NCBI RefSeq assembly: GCF_013128195.2
Contig: NZ_CP053452.2
Span: 2,046,001-2,110,000 of the forward strand
DNA: 64,000 nucleotides
Source of the DNA: Frigoriglobus tundricola
GTDB lineage: Bacteria > Planctomycetota > Planctomycetia > Gemmatales > Gemmataceae
Direction: 5' to 3'
The notes below the pieces were generated by a model, which was not told the DNA's origin, made no database searches, and was given only the letters and a program-made list of their open reading frames with translations. A program made the translations under genes and the position numbers. Shown piece after piece: positions 27,801 to 35,691 of the stretch (the stretch's first letter is position 1; each line of letters begins with the position of its first letter).

Positions 27801-29177
27801 TTCAACCTTGAAGCGGTAGAAGCCCTGGCGGAAGTTGTGGCGCTCGTTCCCGACGGTGCCGTTGAAGCCGGCATAGCCGACCGATCCGTAAATCCAGTTG
27901 TCGAAGCCGTAGTGCAGGTTGCTCGGCCCGGCGTGCGTGTCGCCCGTGCTCCACCCGCGGAACAGCTCCTGCCGCACGTCCGCCTTGCCGTCGCCGTTCG
28001 TGTCCTTGAGGAACAGCGTGACCGGCGCTTGATGAACAATCAGGCCGCCCGCATAGGGCAGTACGCTCGTCGGGATGCTGAGCTTGTCGGCGAACACCGT
28101 TACTTTGTCGCACACGCCGTTACCGTCGGTGTCCTCGCAGAGCAGAATCTTGTCGCGGCCCTCGCCGGGGCGCTGCATCTCGTTCGGGTAATCGACCGTG
28201 ACGGCCACGTACAGCCGGCCCTGCTCGTCCCAGGCCATCGCGATCGGCTTGCCGCCGAGTTCTTTCTCCGTCACGAACACCTTCATCTCGAAATCGACCG
28301 GCGTGACGAAGTGCTTCATGCTCTCTTCGACCGACAGCGGCTTCTGCATCTTGCTGAGCGGGCCGCCGGACCCGCCGCGGGCCGGGTAGAACGGCACCTT
28401 GGCATCCGCGTACTCGAACGGCTTCACGTCTTTGCGCGGCTGGGTCATTTCCGGGGCGTCGAAGTACGCTCCCGCCAGTGCCGGGTCTTGTCCCACGGAC
28501 CAGCGCACGCCGCGCTCGAGCAGGTTCTGGAAACCGGGCTGTTCCCACGTCCGGGAGTCGTGGCCCCACGCGGTGTAGAACACGCGGCCCTTGCCCTGCG
28601 TGCGGACCCACGTCCAGGGCTCTTTCAGCTCGCCCTCGGCCCGCACTTCCAGTACCGTGCGGTCCTTCTCGTTGTGCTTGGTGTGAACGTAGGTCTCGTC
28701 CCAACTGCTGAAGCTCTTGAAGCCCTTCATGATCGGGTGATCGGCCTTCACGGTCTCCGTGCGGAACGTGCCGGTCCCGTGGCTGCGGAACTGTGCGCCG
28801 ACCAGTTCGATGTACTTCGGCGAGTTGAGGAAGCAGTAGCTCGCGCAGTGAACCGGCACGAGCGCCTTCCCGCCCTCGACGTACTCGACGAGCGCCTTCT
28901 CCTGCTCGGGCGAAATCTTCGTGTGGTTCGCGTAGATCATGAGCGCGTCGTACCCGCCGAGGGTCTTCGCGTTGAGGTCGTCGAGCTTGTCGGTGTAGGT
29001 CAGCTCGATGCCGCGCGTGGCGAACACCGGCTGGAGCTGCTTGAACCGCGCCGCGGGCTGGTGGTGCCCGCCGTCGCCGAGGAACAGCACCTTGAGCTTC
29101 GCGGGCTCGGCCGCCCCGGCGTGGGGCAAGCTGAGGCCCATCGTCGCAAAGAGCACGAGCAGGGAGAGTACGCGCAT
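24810..29177 (-). CDS. ThuA / membrane-bound dehydrogenase / HEAT / haem-binding multidomain protein
   Basis: 1,455 residues. Order: signal peptide (MRVLSLLVLFATMGLSLPHA); ThuA-like domain about 25-250 (KLKVLFLGDGGHHQPAARFK, GGKALVPVHCASYCFLNSPK); PVC-type dehydrogenase beta-propeller (TIGR02604) about 300-720 (IAMAWDEQGRLYVAVTVDYP, ILLCEDTDGNGVCDKVTVFA, THAGPSNLHYGFDNWIYGSV); HEAT-like repeats about 740-1110; a c-type haem domain (TIGR02603) with LAHCAKCHKHGNDGTAIGPE near 1143; and a C-terminal beta domain (KAVHILGGVGGWAAPYNNEK). It is probably periplasmic, oxidising sugars or polyols with electron transfer to its haem domain, which is inferred from the families. The start opens the signal peptide. 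Confidence 0.9.
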   Translation of the reverse strand: MRVLSLLVLFATMGLSLPHAGAAEPAKLKVLFLGDGGHHQPAARFKQLQPVFATRGIELTYTDKLDDLNAKTLGGYDALMIYANHTKISPEQEKALVEYVEGGKALVPVHCASYCFLNSPKYIELVGAQFRSHGTGTFRTETVKADHPIMKGFKSFSSWDETYVHTKHNEKDRTVLEVRAEGELKEPWTWVRTQGKGRVFYTAWGHDSRTWEQPGFQNLLERGVRWSVGQDPALAGAYFDAPEMTQPRKDVKPFEYADAKVPFYPARGGSGGPLSKMQKPLSVEESMKHFVTPVDFEMKVFVTEKELGGKPIAMAWDEQGRLYVAVTVDYPNEMQRPGEGRDKILLCEDTDGNGVCDKVTVFADKLSIPTSVLPYAGGLIVHQAPVTLFLKDTNGDGKADVRQELFRGWSTGDTHAGPSNLHYGFDNWIYGSVGYAGFNGTVGNERHNFRQGFYRFKVEPAAPASTDSPLKVTKLEFLRSTSNNTWGLCFDESGELFGSTANGCPFVHMPIPNRYYEKVKGLAPTVLQNIAADNHIEPITDKVRQVDFHGGFTAASNVSIYTARTYPREYWNRTAFISEPTGHLTATMTFQPSGASFRAKYGWNLVASDDEWSSPIDAQVGPDGHMWVIDWYAFIVQHNPTPAGFKNGRGNAYETELRDKTHGRIYRVVYTKAKEEKPFTLKDATPEKLVETLKHPNMTWRLHAQRLLVDRGKADVEEALRKLVQDKTVDETGSNAGAIHAAWALLSINGTLDLAAFKHPSANVRRAAYQVLASLGKAGDNPSITGLIADALSTDPATSVRLAAALAAATLPPATEPDESPLASTIASELVASGADRVQQEALLGAAATRPGLVLAATVVRNSQTTQKGLAAVELLAKHYAAGGGDAALPLLLRSLSSKNAQPDNVTAVISGLSAGWPAGKSANLTPEGEKAIAQLLTGLPVASRGKLIKLASTWKVKGIDEQLAAITKTAFATLADAKAKDADRIAAAQQVIEFQPDSDDAATKLLAAVTTDTSDSLAVGILESLSQSKAKGVGSAVVGKLRDLPTSARPAALRLVLAKADSAKAFLDAVEKGTLRFDMLALDQRTGLASHPDKDVSERARKLLALGGGLPSPDRQKVIEELKDALAKPGDVANGKKMFLAHCAKCHKHGNDGTAIGPELTGFGVHPKEEVTIAILDPSRSVEGNFKLYRVTTADDRSVLGILGAQTGTSVEIIDAEAKRHTLAKSDIVTMKETDKSLMPEGFEKVMKPAELADLLEFLSQKGKYVPLILDKVATAVSTKGMFYDERADGERLVFSDWKPKSVGPVPFVLVDPQKDTVKNVVLLHSPNGAIPPKMPKSVSLPFNGKAKAVHILGGVGGWAAPYNNEKTVSMIVRLTYEDGKTEDHELKNAVHIADYIQKVDVPGSKFAFSLRGQQVRYLTVEAKRPDAVVKTIELVKGPDQTAPIVMAVTVETP

Positions 29178-29196
29178 GGATGCTCCAAGCTGGGAG

Positions 29197-29319
29197 TTAT
29201 CCGCAGATTTCACAGATGGGCGCGGATTCAAGACAGCAGAGAAGACGAGTGGAGATTCATTCTAACTCTGTCTTCTTCTGTTTTTTAATCTGCGCCCACC
29301 GGCGAAATCTGCGGATAAA
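29197..29319. repeat. Imperfect palindromic repeat, CCGCAGATTTC family
   Basis: The outer arms (ttatccgcagatttc at 29197 and gaaatctgcggataa ending at 29319) are perfect inverted complements, and pairing continues imperfectly for about 50 bases per arm. It sits between the start of the ThuA-dehydrogenase gene and the end of the ROK gene, both on the minus strand, and so falls in the presumed promoter or leader of the former. Confidence 0.85.
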
Positions 29320-29325
29320 CACTCT

Positions 29326-30492
29326 TCACACAAATTCCGGTGCCACCGAATCCGTCAAGTGCTGGATGATGCCCGCGACGGCACCCTGTTGCTTGCTGCC
29401 CTTCGCCCGCACGATGCGACAGTCGTCGAACGACGGCGGGAGCGCCCGGGCGCGGGTCTTGTCCACGACGATCTCGAAGAGCGCGGCGTCGATCTCGAAC
29501 AGCGGCGTGTGGATGAACACCGTCGCCGGGTTGAACAGGTTGATCACCGCCGCCAGGCCGATCGCCACGAACCCGGCCACCTCGTGGAGTTCCGCGGCGA
29601 GATCGACCGCACCCGATTTCGCCAGTTCGATCACTTCGTCCTGGCTCACCGGGCGGCCGAGTTTGCGGCTCGCGTGCCACGCCAGGGCCGAGTCGCTGGC
29701 GACCGTCTCCAGGCACCCCGTATTTCCGCACCCGCACCGCCGGCCGCCCTCGGCCACCGCCGTGAAGTGGCCGATTTCGCCGGCCAGTCCGGATCGCCCC
29801 TTCAAGAGTCGCCCGCCACTCATGATGCCCAATCCGACGCCCGCGCCAACATCCAAAAGGGCGAAATCGTCCATGTCTTTGGCGAGCCCGTGGTGCCGCT
29901 CCGCGAGGCACAGGGCGTGCGACTCCTGCAGGAGCGAACACTCAACCCCGAGCAGGTCCGCGAGATCGGCGGCCGGGGCGTGGTCGTTCGTCGCCGGCAC
30001 GTTGGGCGACAGCACCCCGCACCCCTTGCGGTAATCGACCTGTCCGGGGAGGCTCACGCCCAAACCGAGCGTCCGCATGCCCGGTTTCGCCATGACCCGC
30101 CGCGCCGCGGTTTCGAGGGCGCGGAGCAACTCGGGGTAGGTCGCGGGTGTCGGCACGACGAGCGTTTCGCCGTGCAGAACTCCATCCAGACCCGCGGAGA
30201 CGACCTCACAGCGGCCCGCGTCGATCACGACGCCGAGCACCTGGGCCGTTTCCGTCGCGAGGCGGAGCTTGGGCGCCGGTCGGCCGCGGGCCAATTCGGC
30301 GGCGTCGGCTTCCTCGAGCAACCCCGACTTCAGTAATGACGCGACCGCTTTCGAGACGGTCGGCGGGCTGAGTCCGCTCTCGCGGGCAACTTCCGCCCGA
30401 GAGAGCGGCCCCCGCGACTGGAGCACCCGCAGCACCTGCCGTTCGTTCAATTTGCCGACGAGGGCCGGGCGAATGGTGGTGATGGCAGACAT
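29326..30492 (-). CDS. ROK-family transcriptional regulator
   Basis: 388 residues. An N-terminal winged helix-turn-helix (LNERQVLRVLQSRGPLSRAE, LSPPTVSKAVASLLKSGLLE) precedes a ROK sugar-kinase-like domain with FALLDVGAGVGLGIMSGGRL, SGLAGEIGHF and the zinc motif CGCGNTGCLETVAS. This is the NagC/Mlc/XylR type of repressor that responds to a sugar or its phosphate. The ATG at 30492 is preferred over a TTG one codon earlier. It diverges from the PSCyt-DUF1501 pair and precedes the ThuA-dehydrogenase gene on its own strand, so it may control either unit. AT-rich repeats in its upstream region could be its operator. Confidence 0.9.
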   Translation of the reverse strand: MSAITTIRPALVGKLNERQVLRVLQSRGPLSRAEVARESGLSPPTVSKAVASLLKSGLLEEADAAELARGRPAPKLRLATETAQVLGVVIDAGRCEVVSAGLDGVLHGETLVVPTPATYPELLRALETAARRVMAKPGMRTLGLGVSLPGQVDYRKGCGVLSPNVPATNDHAPAADLADLLGVECSLLQESHALCLAERHHGLAKDMDDFALLDVGAGVGLGIMSGGRLLKGRSGLAGEIGHFTAVAEGGRRCGCGNTGCLETVASDSALAWHASRKLGRPVSQDEVIELAKSGAVDLAAELHEVAGFVAIGLAAVINLFNPATVFIHTPLFEIDAALFEIVVDKTRARALPPSFDDCRIVRAKGSKQQGAVAGIIQHLTDSVAPEFV

Positions 30493-30546
30493 CAATGTCG
30501 CGCCCTGCGGGTGTGCGGAAGCACTACGTTATCCGAGCAAACAGGG

Positions 30547-30581
30547 TTTGTAAAGCAGATTTAGTAAAGACTATTTATAAA
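30547..30581. promoter_or_regulatory. AT-rich TTTnTAAA triple repeat, candidate operator/promoter
   Basis: Three similar half-palindromic words occur at regular 13-14-base spacing: TTTGTAAA (30547-30554), TTTAGTAAA (30560-30568) and TTTATAAA (30574-30581). They stand out in GC-rich DNA and lie in the divergent spacer between the ROK regulator and PSCyt gene 2. A binding site for the ROK protein is a reasonable inference. Confidence 0.45.
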
Positions 30582-30686
30582 AAGCCCGCCCCCTTGCTGC
30601 TTGCATCCGAGTAACAGAAGCCGAGCCTTCCATTTGCGGTTCGAATGGGCGACAATCGTCCCATCCCACCACACGCAGACCGCACC

Positions 30687-33600
30687 ATGCCCCGACTCCT
30701 CTCCCTTCTTGCGTTCGTCCTGGTCGGCCACCACGCCGCCGCTGCGCCGCCGGACTTCGACACCCAGGTCGCGCCGCTCCTGGCCTCGCGGTGCCTGGAC
30801 TGTCACGGCGGGCCGAAGCCGAAGGGCAAACTCGACCTGTCGCGCAAAGCCGGTGCGATGGCGGAATCGCTGGTGCCCGGCAAGCCGGCGGAGAGCGAAC
30901 TCTGGAAGCGCGTGGCGGCCGACGAGATGCCGCCCAAAAAGCCACTTTCGGAAGCCGAAAAGAAGCTCCTCAAGGAGTGGATCGAAGCCGGGGCGAAGTG
31001 GGGCACGGACCCCATCGACCCGTTCCGCTTCACGACCCCGACCCGCGCCGGCTATGACTGGTGGTCACTGCAACCGATCACGCGGCCGAAAGTTCCCGAA
31101 GCGCTGAATGCGCAACAACCCGCCCGCACCCCGATCGACCGGTTCATCCAGAGCAAGCGGGCCGAAAAGGGACTCACGTCTGCACCCGAAGCGGACCGGC
31201 GCACGCTCATCCGCCGCGTGTACTTCGACCTGATCGGCCTGCCGCCCACGCCGGAAGAGGTCGACGCGTTCGTCGCCGACACGGCCGCGAACGCTTACGA
31301 GAAGGTGGTCGATCGCCTGCTCGCCAGCCCGCACTACGGCGAGCGCTGGGCGCGGCACTGGCTCGACGTGGTGCGCTACGGCGAGACCGACGGCTTCGAG
31401 CGGAACACGCCGCGGCCGAACTCGTGGCACTACCGCGACTGGGTGATCCGCGCGCTCAACGCCGACGTGCCGTACACCGAATTCGCCCGGTTACAACTGG
31501 CCGGCGACGTGCTGAACACCGGCGATCCCGACGCGGTGCGTGCCACCGGCTTTCTCGTGGCAGGCGTTCACAACACCGTCCTCGGCAACGACCAGATGCG
31601 CGCCGTCGCCCGGCAGGACGAACTCGAAGACATCGTCGGTTCCGTCGCGCAGACGTTCCTGGGGCTCACGGCGAACTGTGCGCGCTGTCACGACCACAAG
31701 TTCGATCCCATCTCTCAAACCGACTTCTACCGGCTCGCCTCCGCGCTGGGCGGGGTCGGCTTCGGCGAGCGGACGCTTCCCGATGCGAAAGCAACAGTAG
31801 AGTTCACAAGGACCGCGAAGCAACTCGCCGAGACTACGAAAGAACTCGCCGCCATCGAGGAGCCCGCCCGCAAGGCGATTCTGGCCGAAAGGGGGGCCGG
31901 CCGGTTCGACAAGCTCGCGCCGACGCCGGTGGCCGCGTGGGACTTCCGCAAGGGCGGCGACGATCTCGTCGGCAAGTTGCATGCGAAACCGATCGGCGGT
32001 GCGAAGTTCACGCCCGACGGTGCAACCTGTGACGGCACCACGGGCTTGTTCCGCACGCCGGCCCTGCCCTTCGATTTGAAGGCGAAGACGATCGAAGCCT
32101 GGGTGAAACTCGATTCGCTCACGCAGCGTGGCGGCGGGGTGATCTCCGTTCAAACGCCCGACGGCAACGAGTTCGACGCGATTGTGTTCGGTGAGAACGA
32201 ACCGGCGCGGTGGATGGCCGGCAGCAACGGCTTCGTGCGCTACCGGTCCTTCGACGCCGCGGAGGAGAGGGACGCCGCGAAGGAACACGTTCACTTCGCC
32301 ATCGCGTACTCGGAAGACGGCACCGTCACCGGTTACCGTAACGGACGGCCGTATGGCAAGGGGTACGCCTCGAAAGGCGCCGTCGCCTTCAAAGCACGAA
32401 ATGCGGTGGTCGTGTTCGGCTGCCGGCACGAACCCGCGGGCGGGAACAAGATGCTCGCCGGCTCGGTGAGCGCGGCCCGTGTCTACGCGACGGCGCTGTC
32501 GCCCGAGCAGATCGAAGCGTCGTTTATGGCCGGCGGCGGGATCGTCACGAGCGCCGAAATCGACGCGAAACTCGCGCCCGGTCAACGCGCGACCCGAAAC
32601 GCCCTCCGCGTACAACGCGACCAACTTTCGAACGAACTCGATCGACTTCGCTCCCGCAGCGCGAACACGAGGGCTTACGCGAACGTGCCCCAGCCGCCAT
32701 CTGTAACGCGGTTCCTCGTGCGCGGCGACCTCGCCACGCCCGGCGCGGTCGTGGCGCCCGCTGGTATCTCCGCCGTGAGCGGCCCGAAAGCCGACTTCGG
32801 CCTCGCACCCGATGCGCCCGACGCCGAGCGGCGGAAGAAGCTCACGGAATGGATCACCAGCCCGAAAAACCCGTTGTTCGCGCGGGTGATCGTGAACCGC
32901 GTGTGGCACTATCACTTCGGCACCGGGATCGTCGAGACGCCGAACGACCTGGGCTTCAACGGCGGGCGGCCGAGCCACCCCGAGTTACTCGACTGGCTCG
33001 CCAGCGAGTTGGCGGAACCGACACCGGAAGAACCCACCCCCAATCCCTCCCTGAAGGGAGGGGAGCAAGACCTTCGCAACTCCAATGCCTCCAGAGTATC
33101 GGAAGCGGCTTCGCGCGCGTTCCCCCCCCTCCCTGAAGGGAGAGGGGCCGGTTCGTGGTCCCTCAAGTCACTGCACCAGCTCATCGTCACGTCGGCGACC
33201 TACCGCCAGTCGTCCTCGATGCGTAAAGACGCTCACGCGAAGGACGCCGACAACCGCCTGTTGTGGCGCTACAAGCCGCACCGGCTTGAGGGCGAAGCGA
33301 TTCGCGACGCAATGCTTTCGGTGAGCGGGCTGTTGAACCCGGAGGTCGGCGGGAAGGGGTTCAGCGACTACAAGATTCGCGACTTCAACGGCACCGCGTA
33401 CTTCGACCCGTTCGATCCGGTCGGCCCCGAGTTCCACCGGCGGAGCGTGTACCGGTTCACCCCGCGCGGAGCGAACCAAGGGTTGCTCGACGTCTTCGAC
33501 TGCCCCGACCCGGCGGCAGCGGCCCCGCGGCGCGCGGTGACCACGACTCCGCTGCAAGCGCTGGCGCTCTGGAACAACGGCTTCGCGCTCCGCGCCGCGG

Positions 33601-33794
33601 ACGCGTTCGCGGCCCGCGTGCAGAAGGAGGCGGACGGTGCGGAGAACCAGATCCGCCGCGCGTGGCGACTCGCCTACCAGCGCGACCCGAGCGCCGAGGA
33701 GGCGAAACTGGCGGCGCAACTCGTGGCCGACCACGGGCTGAAGGCGCTGTGCCGCGTGCTCTTCAACAGCAACGAGTTCGTGACGGTTGAGTAG
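30687..33794 (+). CDS. PSCyt1/DUF1549/LamG-like/DUF1553 protein
   Basis: 1,035 residues. A signal peptide (MPRLLSLLAFVLVGHHAAAA) is followed by a PSCyt1 haem motif (LASRCLDCHGGPKPKGKLDL), DUF1549 (LIRRVYFDLIGLPPTPEEVD, HWLDVVRYGETDGFERN, NCARCHDHKFDPI), an inserted concanavalin-like/LamG domain at about 420-630 (KTIEAWVKLDSLTQRGGGVI, VHFAIAYSEDGTVTGYRNGR) and DUF1553 (ARVIVNRVWHYHFGTGIVET, LLWRYKPHRLEGEAIRD). At about residues 783-823 a palindromic element is inserted in frame (KGGEQDLRNS...RAFPPLPEGRG), at the same structural site as the insert in PSCyt protein 1. It is followed by a DUF1501 gene, the usual planctomycete pair. Confidence 0.9.
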   Translation: MPRLLSLLAFVLVGHHAAAAPPDFDTQVAPLLASRCLDCHGGPKPKGKLDLSRKAGAMAESLVPGKPAESELWKRVAADEMPPKKPLSEAEKKLLKEWIEAGAKWGTDPIDPFRFTTPTRAGYDWWSLQPITRPKVPEALNAQQPARTPIDRFIQSKRAEKGLTSAPEADRRTLIRRVYFDLIGLPPTPEEVDAFVADTAANAYEKVVDRLLASPHYGERWARHWLDVVRYGETDGFERNTPRPNSWHYRDWVIRALNADVPYTEFARLQLAGDVLNTGDPDAVRATGFLVAGVHNTVLGNDQMRAVARQDELEDIVGSVAQTFLGLTANCARCHDHKFDPISQTDFYRLASALGGVGFGERTLPDAKATVEFTRTAKQLAETTKELAAIEEPARKAILAERGAGRFDKLAPTPVAAWDFRKGGDDLVGKLHAKPIGGAKFTPDGATCDGTTGLFRTPALPFDLKAKTIEAWVKLDSLTQRGGGVISVQTPDGNEFDAIVFGENEPARWMAGSNGFVRYRSFDAAEERDAAKEHVHFAIAYSEDGTVTGYRNGRPYGKGYASKGAVAFKARNAVVVFGCRHEPAGGNKMLAGSVSAARVYATALSPEQIEASFMAGGGIVTSAEIDAKLAPGQRATRNALRVQRDQLSNELDRLRSRSANTRAYANVPQPPSVTRFLVRGDLATPGAVVAPAGISAVSGPKADFGLAPDAPDAERRKKLTEWITSPKNPLFARVIVNRVWHYHFGTGIVETPNDLGFNGGRPSHPELLDWLASELAEPTPEEPTPNPSLKGGEQDLRNSNASRVSEAASRAFPPLPEGRGAGSWSLKSLHQLIVTSATYRQSSSMRKDAHAKDADNRLLWRYKPHRLEGEAIRDAMLSVSGLLNPEVGGKGFSDYKIRDFNGTAYFDPFDPVGPEFHRRSVYRFTPRGANQGLLDVFDCPDPAAAAPRRAVTTTPLQALALWNNGFALRAADAFAARVQKEADGAENQIRRAWRLAYQRDPSAEEAKLAAQLVADHGLKALCRVLFNSNEFVTVE
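33037..33155 (+). repeat. In-frame palindromic element (GEQDLRNS family), copy 1
   Basis: The element begins with accccc...tccctccctgaaggga and ends with tccctgaagggagaggggcc; each end carries a short hairpin (TCCCTgaAGGGA) and the ends are mutually complementary. It is translated in frame as PTPNPSLKGGEQDLRNS, a variable segment, then SRAFPPLPEGRG. Its core ggagcaagaccttcgcaact is shared with copies in mutL and hpnE. Confidence 0.85.
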
Positions 33795-33893
33795 GTTTTA
33801 AGAAAGTCGGTCACTCGCTCCGCGGGTGACGCGAACCACCGCCCCCCCAATTACTGATAGATGAACCCGGTGGGTCTGTCCGGTTTTCGGCTC

Positions 33894-33951
33894 GTGGCAC
33901 AGGCTTTCGAGCCTGTGTTTCCAGGCACACAGGCTCGAAAGCCTGTGCCAC
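33894..33951. repeat. Perfect palindromic repeat, GTGGCACAGGC family
   Basis: The 25-base arms 33894-33918 and 33927-33951 are perfect inverted complements around an 8-base loop. It lies in the 236-base spacer between PSCyt gene 2 and its DUF1501 partner, so it would form a strong hairpin in any shared transcript. Confidence 0.95.
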
Positions 33952-34030
33952 GAAAACAGACACTCTCAGCGGATTCGTGTATGAGGCGCGACGCGCGGAG
34001 CGAATCGCCTACTCTCAACAGGGTGCTGCC

Positions 34031-35434
34031 ATGCCCGGGTCCCGCCGCGATTTCCTCTCCTGGTCCGCGACCGGCCTCGCCTCGGCCGCGGCGCTGCACC
34101 TTCTCGCACGCGATGCCGGCGCCAGCCCCGAGCCCCACCACGCACCGAAGGCCAAGCGGGCGATCCAGATTTCGCTCGTCGGCGGGATGAGCCACATCGA
34201 CTCGTTCGATTACAAACCGCAACTCGCTGAACGGCACGGTAAGCCGCTCGGCGGGGCCGCGAAGCCCGACGTGTTCTTCGGTCAAGTCGGGCTGCTCCGT
34301 CGGCCCGATTGGGAGTTCAAGCGGCGCGGCCAGTCCGGCCTGTGGGTGTCGGAGCTGTTTCCGCACATGGCCGGCGTGGCCGATGACCTCACGGTCATCA
34401 ACTCGATGACCGCCGACAGCGCGAACCACACGCCCGCGCTCTTCGTGCTCAACAGCGGGTTCCAGTTCAACGGCTATCCGGCGCTCGGTTCGTGGCTCAG
34501 TTACGGGCTCGGCAGCGAAGCCGACGACCTGCCGGCGTTCGTGGTGCTACCGGACGGCCGCGGCGAGGCGAACGGGGCCGCGTCCAACTGGTCGAGCGGC
34601 TTCCTCCCGGCGCAGCACCAGGGCGTCGTGTTCCGCGGCGGGGACGCGCCCGTGCGGGACCTGTTCCCGGAGCGCACCGTCCCCGCGGCCGAGGAGAAGG
34701 ACTCACGCGCGGCGCTGGAGAAGCTGAACGCGCTGCACCTCGACCGCACCGGCGGGGAGAGCGACCTCGCGGCCCGCATCAACAGCTACGCGCTGGCGGC
34801 GAAGATGCAGCTCGCGGTGCCCGCGGTCGCGGACCTGTCGAAGGAGCCGGCGAAACTCAAGGCGCTCTACGGCTTCGACGACCCGCTGACCGCCGACTGC
34901 GGCCGGCGGTGCCTGCTCGCGCGCCGGTTGCTCGAGCGCGGGGTGCGGTTCGTGCAAATCTACAGCGGCGGGCCGATCGCGGGCGCGCCGCGCACGAGCT
35001 GGGACGCGCACGAGAACGTGAAGGAGAACCACGGCGCCGAAGCCGCCCGCATCGACCGGCCGGTCGCCGCACTGTTACAAGACTTGAAGCGGCGCGACAT
35101 GCTGAAGGACACGCTGGTGATTTTCACGACCGAGTTCGGCCGCACGCCGTTCACGCAGAGCGCCGGGAACGTGGTCGGCACCGGCCGCGACCACAACAAG
35201 TACGGCTTCACCTGTTGGCTGGCGGGCGCCGGGCTGAAGCCGGGTACGGCCTTCGGCGCGACGGACGAGATCGGGTGGAAGGTCGCGGAGCACCCGGTGG
35301 CGTGGTACGACTTCCACGCCACCGTGCTGCACCTGCTCGGCCTCGATCACGAGAAGTTGACGTACTACCACAACGGCATCAAGCGCCGGCTCACGAACGT
35401 CCACGGCGAAGTGGTGAAAGGCATCCTCGCGTAG
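34031..35434 (+). CDS. DUF1501 protein (partner of PSCyt gene 2)
   Basis: 467 residues. A Tat-like signal (MPGSRRDFLSWSATGLASAA) is followed by AIQISLVGGMSHIDSFDYKP, FPHMAGVADDLTVINSMTAD, GRRCLLARRLLERGVRFVQI, SWDAHENVKENHG, VIFTTEFGRTPFT, GRDHNKYGFTCWLAGAGLKP and HATVLHLLGLDHEKLTYYHN. It is close to the DUF1501 protein at 19.7-21.2 kb in length and motif order. The TAG stop falls at the first bases of a palindromic repeat. The upstream in-frame start at 33977 would place 18 residues before the twin-arginine motif, so 34031 is preferred. Confidence 0.92.
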   Translation: MPGSRRDFLSWSATGLASAAALHLLARDAGASPEPHHAPKAKRAIQISLVGGMSHIDSFDYKPQLAERHGKPLGGAAKPDVFFGQVGLLRRPDWEFKRRGQSGLWVSELFPHMAGVADDLTVINSMTADSANHTPALFVLNSGFQFNGYPALGSWLSYGLGSEADDLPAFVVLPDGRGEANGAASNWSSGFLPAQHQGVVFRGGDAPVRDLFPERTVPAAEEKDSRAALEKLNALHLDRTGGESDLAARINSYALAAKMQLAVPAVADLSKEPAKLKALYGFDDPLTADCGRRCLLARRLLERGVRFVQIYSGGPIAGAPRTSWDAHENVKENHGAEAARIDRPVAALLQDLKRRDMLKDTLVIFTTEFGRTPFTQSAGNVVGTGRDHNKYGFTCWLAGAGLKPGTAFGATDEIGWKVAEHPVAWYDFHATVLHLLGLDHEKLTYYHNGIKRRLTNVHGEVVKGILA

Positions 35435-35574
35435 GTCGCGGTCGAGCGTGGCTTGGCACGCGAGGCCCGACGGCGGATCGCCTTGCAGATCGGCAGAGCC
35501 CAGCGGCGCAAGCGAGACACGTCCCGCTCAGCGTCGTCGGGCCTCGTCGCAAAGCCTCCTCGACCGCGACCTAC
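35431..35574. repeat. Palindromic repeat, GTAGGTCGCGGTCGAG family
   Basis: The left arm begins gtaggtcgcggtcgag at 35431 and the right arm ends gaccgcgacctac near 35574. About 40 bases per arm pair with scattered mismatches (the gaggcccgacg / cgtcgggcctc segment is perfect). It provides the stop region of the DUF1501 gene and lies before the convergent PQQ-propeller gene. Confidence 0.8.
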
Positions 35575-35584
35575 CACGGCATCA

Positions 35585-35650
35585 ATTGCGGCCCTTCTCG
35601 GCTCGAAGACTCGCCGACCGCGCCCCCCACAAAGCCGGGGGGCGACGTGA
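35585..35650. repeat. Partial copy of the TCGAAGACTCGCCGACC repeat
   Basis: The words gcggccct and ggctcgaagactcgccgacc followed by a C-rich stretch and agccgggg match the element at 45380-45452. It is a diverged, incomplete copy in the spacer between the convergent DUF1501 and PQQ-propeller genes. Confidence 0.6.
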
Positions 35651-35691
35651 CGCCACCGCGCGTTCCTCACGTGTCAGGCGCCGAACCCGCG

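Noticed and set aside
24564-29288. A 1,574-codon open frame on the plus strand opposite the ThuA-dehydrogenase gene
   Set aside because: Its translation is Arg/Val/Leu/His-rich with no domain signature and mirrors the codon pattern of the real minus-strand gene. It is a typical GC-rich antisense shadow.
30601-30660. tRNA-like T-arm word (ggttcgaa) near 30640
   Set aside because: No acceptor stem or anticodon arm can be drawn around it.
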